Shown here: piece after piece, positions 46,544 through 58,771 of the stretch | How positions within the stretch are numbered: position 1 is the stretch's first letter | Layout: the number at the start of each line of letters is the position of its first letter | Source of the DNA: Nymphaea colorata | Taxonomy: Eukaryota; Streptophyta; Magnoliopsida; Nymphaeales; Nymphaeaceae | Direction: 5' to 3' | Assembly: GCF_008831285.2 (NCBI RefSeq) | Contig: NC_045138.2 | Coordinates: 6,107,205-6,171,204, forward strand | DNA length: 64,000 nt | Notes under the pieces: generated by a model | Databases searched by the model: none | What the model was told of the DNA's origin: nothing | The model's input: the letters and a program-made list of their open reading frames with translations, nothing else | Translations under genes and position numbers: made by a program

Positions 46544-47850
46544 CTTGTCAGGCAAAACCTAGAGGAAAACCAGGTTGGTGCACAGTCAAACATCCTGAAA
46601 ACGATGTTTCAAAGGTTGTTTTGCCTTTGAAACCCATTTTCCGAGCGGGTAGCCAAACAACCCCTAAGTGTTTTCTGGATATATGGAACTAGATGATTTC
46701 AAAAAACAAAAACAAAAAATCAGAATTTTTTGAACAATTTTGGTATTTATTTAGGATTTTTTCAATTAAACATAGTTTTTATAGAAAATTAGAACAAAAA
46801 TTGCACACCTCAAAAACAATTTCTCTTAATGACCATATCAGCAGGTGAAACAACCAGCAAACCCATGAACTTTTCAGATTTTATTTATCAAGAAATCGAG
46901 TAAAGACATTGAAAATTGAAAAACCAATCAACTAAGTCAACAAGGCTCCTAAACAACCCATGCCACAATGAAAATGAAAACTAAACACGACAAGCACTAT
47001 GTTCAAAAATCACTAAAGCAGAAAAAAAAAAGAGAAAAAGAAAAAGAATGAACTACTATAAAATCTAACCAACAATTGCCCAACTCGACAAAACTAAAAA
47101 AGGTCTAAATAACCAGAATATGATCCTATTGAAAACAAATCAATCCAATAACCTTTACCTATGCTGGACACATAAAATACCTAACTAAGAAACAAGACTA
47201 GTCAACTTTTCAAAAAACGTCAGCGTTCAAATCAACCAATGCTTTTGAAAAAAAATACCCTAAGTCTAGGTTATGTAGATTGAAGACACTCATCAAGAAG
47301 GAATAATAGGTCAAGCTTCATATCTGGTCCCAAATGGTCTACCTCTCTTGAGAGTTGAGACAAAGGAAACAATGGAGAATTTGTCACACTCAACATGACG
47401 GACTAGCTTTGATGGGTTTCATCTATTCCACGTATGAACTAGCAGTTTGGTAATGAAATGGCCAAATATCTTTCAAGACCAAAGGGAGCTTGGTTAAATC
47501 CTTATATCCCTAGAAAGCCTGGAAACATGATAAGAAATGTCAAGTTTTTATTTTGAAATAGTTCAAAAATGATCAATTTAACTCATAAGCTTGAGTGCTT
47601 GTATTGTGCAAATAATATGGCCTTCATTTACACATAGTACCGTACAAGCATCGGCTTTCATTTCACATCAATGTTGTCGATGCTCTAGAAGGGATGCCCT
47701 TCCATTTTTGAAATATGAACATAAAGGAATCATCCTCAACCTCTTAGATAATAAAAAAAAAAGAGCTGATATTGAACTCAGAGTCACACAACCACGAAAG
47801 ATTGTCACATTCAATCTTTAAGCGTTCAACCTTCATATCTTTCATCTCTT

Positions 47851-49047
47851 GACATGCACCTTTTACTTTTTTTTTCTTGTTTTTTCTTTTCTTTATTTCT
47901 TTCTTTTGCATTTTGATTTTTTCTTTTTTTTGCCTTCGATTTTTTTCAGACCGACCTTCATCTTTGAGGGAATACCTCACCACCCAAAGGTTGTGTAGCT
48001 TTGTCACGTCTCCAACTCGCTTCACCTTACGGGTTTTCAACATGCTAAAGGTTTATAAGTCGTCATCTTCGTGGAATAGACATAAATCACCTATATGTCT
48101 ACCCGGTACTCTTGATTACTGACTCAGAGGAACGACTACACAAGCCCGAGCCCTTCTCTCAACTCTCATTTTACTACCTGCCAAGATCTTATAAAGCATT
48201 ATGACTTCTCTCTTAAGATATTTTCATGTTAAATCCTTTTAGATGCTTAATCATCAGAGTCAATAGCATTTCCTAATATTAATTTTCTCGGCTTGATAAG
48301 ATTTTTCCTTACTGCTTATATCCAAAAGTGTTTCATTTTTCCTCTTCTATTGATGGACAACAGAAACTTGAAATTTGCCTTTTACTCGAGAAGGTAGTAC
48401 AAGTACGAATAAAGCAAAGGCATTATCATTGTGTGAGAAAACACTTTTAAACTGTTTTTAAACAGAATTGAAGATTTTCTTTTTTATCAGAGTTCGTAAC
48501 ATCAAATTCTTTATCACCAGGAGGAAGGAACTTTACTCCCTCAAGAAAAGGCTGAATCTTGAACTTTTGTGGGTGATACTAGAGAAACTTCAGACCAAAA
48601 ATCAGATCCAAATTCAGATTCTAATCCACAAACAGAAAGTAAAGCTGATTTGCTCTAAAACAAGGGCAGAATTTTCCAGTTCTGATAGGTTCACAAACCC
48701 GGGTTAAAAAGACATTACACTGTAAAGATATGATACCAAAACTAAGCGCTAGTTAACTCTATAGAAAAATAGAAGATTTCAGTCAGGAGACCAAAATTTA
48801 CAATTTTTTAACAATCCTAGAAAAAAAAGTAGAAAAAATAGAAGTTCTCAAAGACAACTTTTCCTATTGACAAGAAGGTATGTAAAAATCACATCAAACT
48901 ATAATGCAAGAAGATCAAAAACATAAAACATTTCTACTTCACTATGCTTGCAACCAAGATGAACATACAACACAAGCACACATTGCAGGAATAACATAAA
49001 TAACAAGGAAAACAAATTTAAAGTATGTTGATAAAGAAAACATAGAA
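47851..49047. other. Gene-free stretch
   Basis: Pyrimidine-rich text (47,865-47,950) and AT-rich sequence. Frames on either strand (for example minus 47,744-48,043, lysine-rich because of the CT tract) have no recognisable motif. No repeat partner was seen in the window. Confidence 0.45.
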
Positions 49048-49284
49048 CAATAATTTGGATACAAGTATCTTATAAAGTGCTTCCCATGCCAAAGTTTACA
49101 GCTAATAGGTGAAAAGTCAAGGTTTTAATATTGATTTGTATATTGCTGTAAGAAAACACAGAATAATAACTTGGATATAAGTACCTAAAGTTATCAAGGG
49201 GGCACCATTCTAAATGAAAACTGAGCAATTTTCACCTGCAAAAAGAGAAAATCTCTATCAGTCTGACAATTACAGTATGGAGCC

Positions 49285-49344
<60 letters not shown>

Positions 49345-50131
49345 TACACACATGAAAGATTTGTCAAAAGATGCATAAGAGCTGTCTACAAGGTTATCCT
49401 TTGTCGAGCATTGAAGTGGTCTTCTCACTTCCAGAAGCCCACTAACAAGATGCTCTTAACAAACATCAATTACAACTCCGATCACACTGAGTGAAAATTG
49501 TACCTGAATGTCAAGGTGAAGTTTCAGAACATGAGCACGTAATGCTCCTGTTAGTCAGACCCTCATTTTAGCCTCAAAACTATTTCAAAAAAAGCTTATT
49601 CTGAAGCTAAAACCAAACAATAATTTGGATACAAGCATCTTATAAAATGCTTCCCATGCCAAAGTTTACAGCTACAGTTGTAAAATCAAGGTTTTGATAC
49701 TGATTTGTATATTGCTGTAAGAAAACACAGAAGAATAACTTGGATATAAGTACCTAAAGTTATCAAGGGTGCACCATTCTAAATGAAAACTGAACAATTT
49801 TCACCTGCGAAAAGAGAAAATCTCTATCAGTCTCACAATTACAGTATGGAGCTATATATATATATATATACACACACACATACACACACACACATGAAAG
49901 ATCTGTCAAAAGATGCATAAGAGCATTAAGTGGTCCTCTCACTTGCAGCAACCCACTAACAAGATGCTCTTAACAAGCATCAGTTACAACTCCGATCACA
50001 CTGAAGTGAAAATTGCACCTGAAACTACTATCAAGGTGAAGTTTCAAGACATTAGCATGTAATGCTCATGTTAGTCAGACCCTCATTTAAGCATCAAAAC
50101 TATTTCAAAAAACGCTTATTCTGAAGCTAGA
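49048..50131. repeat. 570-bp tandem duplication
   Basis: The text 'caataatttggatacaag' begins at 49,048 and 49,618, and the two copies run in parallel to 'cttattctgaagcta'. Each copy has its own TA tract at the same place (49,287-49,342 and 49,853-49,870), long in the first and short with CA units in the second. A weaker internal duplication ('aataataacttggatataag' against 'caataatttggatacaag') shows an older step. Read on the minus strand, both copies keep a tgcag / tcgcag acceptor-like and a TTTAG|GTACTT donor-like site around about 50 nt that has stops in all frames. Confidence 0.9.
49287..49342. repeat. (TA)n microsatellite
   Basis: About 28 TA units within the first copy of the 570-bp duplication. 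The second copy has about 9 TA units followed by CA units. Confidence 0.92.
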
Positions 50132-51480
50132 ATCTGGTGTATTTTAGTTTCATGTCAGCAAAAAAAACAAAAAATGTCCAAAAGCTGAAATTCTAAACCC
50201 ATTTCACTAATGACCGTGAGAACTTAAAACAGAGCTTGAACAGGAAAACGTTTAAAGTGTGCTGCCAAGCTCCTAATCGCACATTCAAAGCAAAGATTTC
50301 GGAAAAATTAATCAATTTCACCATAATACAGCGTGCGTTCTGCTGCCAAATTCTCTTAAAACAAAACCTTGTGGGGTTTCATTCCCCGAACAGAGTGTAA
50401 GCCTGAAAACGGTCGCCAGAAAACGAAAACACCCTTTTCCAGTCACAAAAAATAAAAAACCTTAAAAACACAACGATGCAAAACAAAAAACAGAAGAAAT
50501 CCGAGAATCACAACCTCGCGAAACAGAAAACTGGATGCCTGAGGATTAAAATTACAAGCAACTAGAGGCAGGAAATCTGAAGCAATCAGGGAATCTTCTT
50601 CATCGCAGAGGGAAGAGAGAGAAACCTGCAGTCGGTGGAAATCTCAGAGCTTTTCATTGATGTAAATACGAAGAGAGGGACGAAGAGCTCCAATGCCTTC
50701 TTAACCAGTCCATTTTAAAGCAGGCTTGGGGATGAGCTTTGACGACCTTCACCGCGGCTGGAACACTAAGCAGATGTCGCCACAAGATAACTGTTCGTCG
50801 CCGAGGTCGTCCTCTCACCCAGGAAGCTGCAGGATTAGAGGAGGAAGCTGCGATGAGGGAAACGTCAGCCTGCAGGACAAGGAGGGGGGCGGCTTCGGCG
50901 GAAACGATGCACGTAATGGTTTAGCCATGGAACGTAATCGAAAAACGAAAATACAAAGGAAGTGAATAAGGGCAACGGTCGATTCTCTTGCCCGATTTAA
51001 GTGCTTCAATAATAAGACAGATTTGAGAATAAATACTCTATTTATTAAAAAAAACTATTTAAAAATATACATTGCTTTTTCAGTATCTCTAACTAACTTT
51101 TCACGAGAAACTTGTAATGAAATTGAACATTTCAAATTTTGTAAAATCGTAGAAACTTATCTGAACAAGCAAAAGCGCTTATCTAAACATGTAGCTTTAA
51201 ACTTTGAAGATTACTTATGTAACATTCTTATATATAAATTTTCAAAATGTACATTAAGTTGATGATTAGAAAGAAAATTGCCGAAAGGTAGTTACTGCAT
51301 TAGGTTGGTATACTCCGTCTATTTGGTGCCAGGGACGTAGGCGGCAATTGTTCACACCGATCCCAAACAAACTTCTCATTTTTATATGAATATTTCAGAG
51401 CAATTTTCATAATCTATATATTAATAACTCCTAACCATTTAAAATTTTATACCCAGTTTCTGGTTCTACCCGCTTTGGTG
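50132..51480. other. GC-richer block with splice-like sites, minus strand possible
   Basis: Between 50,580 and 50,960 composition rises. On the minus strand a frame from about 50,926 (M-A-K-P-L-R-A-S-F-P-P-K-P) reaches a GGTGAG donor-like site near 50,820. A second short ATG (M-K-S-S-E-I-S-T-D-C) near 50,665 ends at CAG|GTTTCT. Both look like a leader plus first exon of a minus-strand gene, but no downstream coding exons were found before the 45-48 kb repeats. On the plus strand 50,726-50,965 is also open. I could not identify a protein. From 51,010 to 51,480 I see only AT-rich sequence. Confidence 0.25.
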
Positions 51481-51484
51481 AATG

Positions 51485-54175
51485 GATTTTTTTTTTTTTT
51501 CGAGAGTGAGATTTAATCCGTAGATTCTCATTTAAAACCAGCTTAATACCAATTGCAGCTATGGACGAGGATACAAGGGGACATTAAATTAATGGATCAG
51601 GTATATGATGGGATCCAGAAGAGTACTACAAGATCCAACAAGGTCCAGGCGTGGTGCACAGAATGGAAAGCATAATTAGGAGTTTAGAATTGGACAGTTC
51701 TGATAAAAAGGCTGAAAGTTTATAAGATGAGTTCAAGATACATCTTATTTTAGCTCGTTATCATTTAATGAAACAAAAAACCACTAATGGTCCATGAAAT
51801 GATTTTCATCAAGAACCAGCAGATTAAGGAGCCACACCTACTGTGTTTGCACCTCGCCTTCCGGTTTACATCCCTGATTTCCATGTACACTAGGGCCTTT
51901 GTTGTCCTTTCCATCTTTGGTTTCATCATCTGTAACACCTCTTTCAGTTAACGGAGCCTAACATAGTCAGCCTTCCTAGAGTTGTCCTTTGAATTGTGAA
52001 TCTCTGCCAAATATTGTGTTTCCCCATTGAACACTTGTGAACATCCTTGAACCCGCTGGTTTTTTGCATCTCATGTATATGCTTCCTCCTAGAAACAGTT
52101 CTGCTTTCTTGTTATAAGGAGTTCTTTTGCTCCTCTATTGCATGGTTAGTGGCCTCAAATATAAATTAAACCTGGAGGAATGTCAAGAATGACTTCCATA
52201 TAGTTCAAGAGACGGTTATCCTTTCCAGTATTAAGGGGTTTAGCCAAGTCTATTCGAGAGACCGTTCCATATAGCGGAATTAAGACTTGTAGAGGAGGCC
52301 CTCAATTCCATTGGAGATGGCATCTGGTGGGCATAACCTCCTCCTACTTTTCTATGTTCCCAAGTTCAAAAAACCTATTCCCGGAGGTCCAATTCTTTGC
52401 TTCTTTCATATTCCTTGCTGCATTCCTGTGCCTCTTCCTGGTGGAAACTTCCATCCAAAGTTCCAAACCTTTAGAATAGCAACCTTGTGCTTTTGAGTAG
52501 CATCAAACTTCATCAATTATGGGCATTTTTTCGGTAGATGGCCATTGCTGTTGCACTTAGGGTAAATCTGTATTATACCTTCATAATCAATCACCTGCTA
52601 TAGAATGTCACCATTATCTAGATGTATTTCTGCCTCTAGAATTGGCTGGAAATATATATAAACTTCTATACAAATTCTGGCATAACCAGCTCTGATCAAC
52701 TCATGAGTGCATTGGTCTATCTTGCCATCTGCTATTACTCAAAACATATCCGTCCTTGAGGTGGCAGATCCTTGAGAACCGGTTGTGTTAATCCCTTACG
52801 AATCAATACGAAGAAGCATGTGCCTATCACTCCAGCAATGGCACCAAAGCCTGTTCTTCTCTTACTCAACTTACCAGAAGCCTGCCCTTTTTTGTGTAAC
52901 TTTACATACAAAACTCACCTTTGTGCCCCCTCCACTTCCCGGCTCAAGCAAGACCCACGGTTTTACTGGAACTGCAACCACCTTAAGAAGTCAAGCAAGC
53001 AATTTGAATAAGGATTATGAGGAGAAAGAATTAGAACACTGAAGCATTCGTCAAGCCTTGCTTTGTGGGAGGTGAAACAGCGGTGGAAGCGGACAAAATA
53101 AATGACAGCATAGAACACTTTCATAGTCGTCGAGCTGCATTCCGAAAAAGGTGGCCTACTTGAAAGAAAGGGTGGGCACTCTTGGTTTGGAGGTAGGCAC
53201 TTTTGTGAGTGCTTTGTTGATTTGCTTTGCGAGCGCTTTCTAAAAAAATGGAACTTGTCAAGCTTTGACTGAATCAAGGCACGGTGGATGATTAGTGCTT
53301 ACCAAATGTTTCATTGAATGCCATTATTCAGACAAAATGATATTAACTATTTTTTTCACTTTTTCGGGAAGGGAACTCATAAATGAAGCCATAACATGAC
53401 GTTGGAGCGGATTTCAAAACCGACGGCGATTCTCACCTAAAGAAAAGGGAAGAGTAGGAGAAGTCATTCTTGTCAAACCATCCATTATCAGCTTGGTCTA
53501 CCTTGCGATTCCATAACAAAGAAGAGTCTTGAGAGTTGTGACCATATTGAGAACTTGAAGGAAGATTCTACCGAGAGAATTCATCCATTGTGTGGCTACA
53601 AGGAACTTCCCTACAACTCTCTACATCATTTGTTTTAGAACTTCCTCTGGCAAATCGAGTGAGGAATCCACCTTTGCCCAAGCAGTGAACTTGGGTATAT
53701 TTGTTACCCTGCGAAGTTTCTTTAGGCCTTCTGTTGCAAACTTAACATCGATAGTAACCCTCCCTACACCATAGAGGAAACACTCAATAATGGACCACTA
53801 AAGGGGACTTTTCATCTTCTCAAAAGTTTCTTTTAGAATAATTATCTGTCGTCCATCTCCCATTCGGATCACTTCAAGTTCCTCAATGTCTTCAATCTTT
53901 ATTGCAGTCTTCAACCACTCTAGCCCAAAACTGGTTCAAAGTTTTTGGCTTTGGTGAAAGCCCTTTCATGCTCATTCCAAGCCGCAGCTCTATGGATTGG
54001 GGCCAAAGCCTCATTGTTGATCTCTGTCTTCCATTGTGTTCTCTCCAATCTTGCTCCATGAGAGGTAAGTCGAGCATCTTATCCACCATGCCTGTGTCTG
54101 ACACAACAGGTTTCCCTCCATCCTTTATATCTGGATGACTTTCTTCACTATCTTTGCAGACTTTTATCATCATAT
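51485..54175 (-). mobile_element. Degenerate plant L1-type LINE, ORF1 (DUF4283 plus zinc knuckle)
   Basis: Read on the minus strand, pieces of a familiar plant LINE ORF1 appear in order. About 53,900-53,790 gives EVIRMGDGRQIIILKETFEK. About 53,740-53,660 gives GRVTIDVKFATEGLKKLR. About 52,700-52,520 gives RAGYARICIEV, then VIDYEG, then a knuckle K-C-N-S-N-G-H-L-P-K-K-C, in which the first cysteine of C-x2-C-x4-H-x4-C is now tyrosine. Stops and frameshifts break it throughout, and no reverse transcriptase was recognised, so it is a dead, probably 3'-incomplete copy. A T run at about 51,487-51,502 could be the A tail of the minus-strand element. Family assignment rests on the motif order. Confidence 0.5.
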
Positions 54176-55592
54176 CCGAGCCACCAAAACCCTCAGATTT
54201 CCCCTCTACTGCCTACCGGCCATGGCCCTCCTCTAACGAAACCTTTGAACCAGCTTACCTCCTCAAACTTTGTTTCTCTTCCAGCACCTCAATTTATGGC
54301 ATAGTCTTCTTCTAAATTATATATCCTTTCCAAATAACCTCATTTGCTACATTGAGTATTAGATTCATTTGGTTTTGGCCAATTTCCAGTCAATGCATGA
54401 TTCACCCGAAGTCCCCACATCCTTGAGGATTTTGTGACCATCAACATGCATTAGTAATAATCAATAAACATGAACTCCTTTTTCTTTTGCTCATAGCTAA
54501 GTTATTTTCTTTTGCAAGTCATCTTTTTTAAGGTGTGTCTGATAGCTTAGATCTCATATTTGAGACTAAAATGTGGCACGTAACATCCCCTATCAAAACA
54601 AACAAAGGATCTCACTAGTTCAATTCACATTACATGCAAAAAAAAAAACCATGGGTTTGAGGTTGGATGTTTTTTTTTCTTTTTTTTTCTTTGTTTTTGG
54701 GTGGGTTGGGCGGGGGGGGCGGGTGGGGGAGAAGAGGGATGGTTGCCAGCGATCATACATTCCCGTGGATCTCAGATATGTGGTAAAAAAATGCACTACC
54801 TTAAGGTTTTTTTTTTTAATTCTTTAGCTTCCTCAGTGTGAGGGACTGCATCAATAGATTTGTTTCATATTCCAATGCAGGTAAAAAGCCTAGACATCCA
54901 AAAACCATTCCCAAGTCTTTTACTAGGAAGGCTTGGAGCTATAGGATCCAACATGTTGTGAATAATTGGTCATCAACTCATATTTACCCCTCATTACAAA
55001 AAAAGGCTGACTGAAGGTCTTCTGACTTAAGTTGATCTGAGGCTTCTATTGGTTGACACCTCATATCAACTCATATGCAAAGAAACTATCACAAATGGTT
55101 TGTTTTCATTTTTTAATTTAAATATGACTCACTCATATGAAACATCAACTGCATTTGCCCACTATAAATTGTATTATTTGAAAAAGGATTGGGGTTTGAA
55201 ATAATAGCACCTTATAGTTTTGCTTACACAAAAAAGACTTGCATAAAAATACACAGGTAGGCCACAAACAAAGGGATAACTTGTATCTCTTAAAGTAGGT
55301 TGAAGAATGATAAGATAGTATAAATACCCATTTTATAACTGTTTGGCCTAAAGCCAACCGAGACCCAACTGGTAACTTCCAAGCAACAATGGTGTTTATC
55401 AGTGCTTAGCTGGTCTTGAATGGTGTTGAAGACAACATCTTTTTATGGATCTCATAATTATTAGTTCAAGCTCGAATAACAACCTTTTTTAGTTATTTTC
55501 TCCATGATGCTTATATCTATAGCATCCACATTCTTTTTCCCTGTAATTGTGCCTGATCTGCATTTGTTGATGTGCTTGTGCTCTTATAATGC
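54176..55592. other. Gene-free stretch with a G-rich tract
   Basis: No coding exon was recognised. It includes the G-rich tract at 54,698-54,735, and the rest is AT-rich unique sequence. Confidence 0.4.
54698..54735 (+). other. Potential G-quadruplex tract
   Basis: Runs of three or more G separated by one or two other bases (gggtgggttgggcggggg, then gcgggtgggggag) meet the usual G3+N1-7 pattern on the plus strand. There is no gene next to it, so no role can be suggested. Confidence 0.6.
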
Positions 55593-55633
55593 AGATGCTC
55601 GCTATCTAAGGAAATGCCCAAGAGAGACTAGAA
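55593..55633 (+). other. Exon-like 41-bp segment
   Basis: A 'cttataatgcag' acceptor-like site is followed by 41 bp and a GGTGAGT-type donor (agaag|gtgagt). One frame reads A-R-Y-L-R-K-C-P-R-E-T-R-R without a stop. Flanking sequence is pyrimidine-rich before and AT-rich after, as for a plant exon. No neighbouring exon could be joined, and the peptide is not recognised. Confidence 0.25.
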
Positions 55634-56096
55634 GGTGAGTGGCTTAAAACTTTGAACCATGTATGTCAACCATCAATTTATCTGTGCGTTAAACACATGT
55701 TGTTCTCACAAATTGATCTCCTTTGCTTTTTCAAATTATGTGCGCCCTTTTTTCCAATAAAATATTGTAGTTACCTACTAATTTATTAAGAATCTTAATA
55801 TTAAAGGGAGATGATATTAAAGGGAGATGGGAGAGAAAGGTCAACATTTGAGTTGTCTAGTTGGTTGAAAGTCCTAAAATAATGCAAGTCTACTAACTTT
55901 CCTTTTATTTTCTTTTTCCTACCACCTTAATAAAAGAATTAACTTTTACACAAATCATACAGATCAATTTGGGTATAGTGTAACGCTGGTCCTTTTTTTC
56001 TACATTTTCCTCATTTATCAGTCTAGAGTAAATTAATTGCTAATGTCTCTATCAATTTTATATACTCTTATCTTATGGACATTGATTGTATACTGT

Positions 56097-56138
<42 letters not shown>

Positions 56139-57500
56139 TTTGTTAGTTGCTTTATTTCATTGTATGTTGATGTTAGGCCATTTATATGTGTAGAGAAAGA
56201 GAAAGAAAGTATTTTTGTGGCTTTTTACGTTTTTTTACATATTTTATTAGACATTTTTTTTATTGGTTGTGGATTTTAGGTTATTTATGGATTTAGGTCG
56301 TTTTATTTGTAGAGAGAGATAGAGAGAGAGAGAGTGAATATTTTTATTTATTTGTATTTTTAATATGTTTTTCGAAATATTTCCTTTGTCATATGTGAAT
56401 TTTTTATTGAGAGAAAAAAATGGCATTTTTATTAGTTCATAAACAGTTGTCCTTGCAACCAAAAGGTATTTAAGAGGTCTAACGTGGGCTTCATCGCCTC
56501 TCCTGAAGAAGGGATTAGTCACATGCTTGGTTCAACAATGTTTCATAATTAAGGCTCCAATTAGGCTAAAATCTTAACTTCTCTTGAGAGTGTTCTCTTC
56601 ATTAAACATCTCTTAAAATTAAAAGCTGGCCAACAAAAGAGACCCAGTGTGAGAACTCACCATACCCACTTGTCAGGCCTGTCATTTCTCAACAAATCCT
56701 TGTCCCTTCTAACATAACAGTCAATTAAACAATCAAACTAAAAAATCAAACACACGTAGACTATTCAATTCTATCCCACCTGTCTAATTGCACCTTCCTT
56801 GCATGTTGAACTCAATAGTTAGAGAATTCAAGCAAAAAAAGAAGCAATTTAAAATGAACAAGAACAGAAACACACCAAGAAAATGAAGAAGTGAACTTAT
56901 ATTTACTAAGTTGAACAGTTGCTTACTAACTACAAGATATATATACACACACAGAGACTAAAAAAAGAAAAAGAAAAACCAAAAGTACAAACCTTTCCAC
57001 CAGTGCCCTAAAATATTCCAAATTCTAAAAAGAGAATTAAGAACAATAAACAATGTTGCAAATCCTACCTAAGAGGCACCAGAAGTTACTTTTGGTATAC
57101 ATTCGTGGTTCCCAGCCAATGGCAACAAAAATGTGGTGTGATTTTTAGGTCAAATCTCTTCAAAATGATATTACCATACACTAAATTTTAAATTTATTAC
57201 CAGAACCCAACAAGTGGCAGATCCAGATCGAATAAAAGGAGCAAAAAGATAAATAATTCCTAAACTGTGGTTGCTTCAAACCACTAAACTGTCAATTTAG
57301 TATTTTGATTTGCACTCCAACTCCTCCGAATCTGCCTTTAATTTCTCCAAAAGCAATTACCAACTTGGAGAAAAATGAGAACAAAGAAAAACAAGGGCGT
57401 TAACCTAGAGCTTAGACCTGCTCACGAGTAAGAACTTAACTCTATGTTAGACTAATAAACCCTTTAATATCTCTAAACTTGAAACAGAAAATAACCCCCG
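55634..57500. other. Gene-free AT-rich stretch
   Basis: It includes a (TA)n tract (56,098-56,134) and GA-rich text around 56,192-56,335. No protein-like frame was recognised on either strand. Confidence 0.45.
56098..56134. repeat. (TA)n microsatellite
   Basis: Pure TA tract of about 18 units. Confidence 0.92.
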
Positions 57501-57785
57501 GTGACCATGATGTGTTTGAAAAGTGCGACCTTACCCGCCAGTGTTAGATATGGCCCAGGGTGCCGCATGTTGAGAACAGACCCTCTGCCATTTCGCGGAC
57601 ATGACATTCGGTCCTACCCATTTCATGGCCAGGCATGGGGGTGTGCCGACCTCAGTGCTGATGCCAGTTTAGCTTGGCTCATTGACAGGCAGATCGGCGA
57701 CCCTAGTGTTGTGGGTCTGGCGAGAGGAAGAGTTCGGCAAGTTGACCATGTGAAATCTGTGCTTTCTAAACTAGAAGGCAACTGA
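57500..57785 (+). other. GC-rich island with open frames
   Basis: About 285 bp of clearly higher GC content with sharp edges in AT-rich surroundings. The plus strand is open from 57,501 to 57,785 (about 94 codons, including S-L-A-W-L-I-D-R-Q-I-G-D-P) and the minus strand is open over part of it. No family is recognised. It could be a captured gene fragment or an internal piece of a transposon. Confidence 0.3.
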
Positions 57786-58771
57786 AAATAAACAAATTTG
57801 AAAATTTGTGAAAGAGGAGAAACCACTCTTGATTTAAGGTGTCCAATGCATGCACTAGCAGATATCAAACCTAAAATCCTCAGTTCAACTAATAGCTAGA
57901 ATAATTAATTGCTGGAAACTTGTCTGGTTGCTGCAAGTAATATAATTTCTTCTCATATACATATTTTCTCAGAAATTTATAGAAAAAATATTCTATGACT
58001 CTGTGTTCAACATGAATTTTGCAACCACTGGATCAAATCAGATTCCCTACAGTAAAATTAAGTTAGGGACAAAGGGTAACAAATCTTGGGAAGCCAAACA
58101 AATCAATTATTCAAGTAAGGTCACCCAAAAATCCATAGTTTTGGAATCTGTTCCTGCAGGTCAGGTCAGGAGATTTCAGTGTAGCTTCTTCCTACCAATG
58201 CTAACAAACAGAAGGTACAAACAAACAAAGACACTACTTGCCTATCTTTGTGCAAGTCCTTGCCTACCTAATGCCTACTGCAAAGACAACTTTTGCAGCC
58301 AGCATTATTCAGCCAAGATTTACGTCAATTCACACAAATCGATTTGGATACCATAACATTGTGACGAACACTAATAAAAACTTGATTTGGCAGTAGAAAA
58401 TTATATCAAACTACTGTGCGCAAGGAAAGTAAAGCCTTTTGAATTGGCTGTTCCAAAACCAACGAACATCCACAAGAACACTCATCAAACTGTTCCCTAA
58501 GCAAACCTTAAAAGGAAATAATAAGAATATTGTCTTGCCTTCCTAAGAAAACAAGTTGAGATAAATTGGAAACCACAAGACAACAAAGTATTCTACACTA
58601 CTTTGAAAAATTAAAAATAGGACGAGCCTTTAGGTTGCATCTATCCGTAGACCAGCTAGATTTTCAACTGCATCGACTACAGCTAGGACCACCAACAAGT
58701 CGGACCTGCAGCCAGTCCAGTAAGGATGTCAATGGTCTGTTTTCACTCACTGATCTGAGTCCTGGCTTTTT

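Larger units (their letters stand above)
45479..47850. repeat. 2.3-kb direct repeat, copy 1
   Basis: It matches 58,772-61,050 in the same orientation and order along nearly its whole length. Shared landmarks are 'gatgcaacaagcatctcatc', 'ggtaaggacccaggtcca', 'caaaacctaaaggaaaacc' (one base differs in this copy) and 'tcaatgttgtcgatgctct'. The left edge is sharp at 'tagaaacaga'. No terminal repeats were seen. It carries the exon-like frame at 46,059-46,260 and a C18A16 homopolymer pair near 46,508. Confidence 0.92.
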
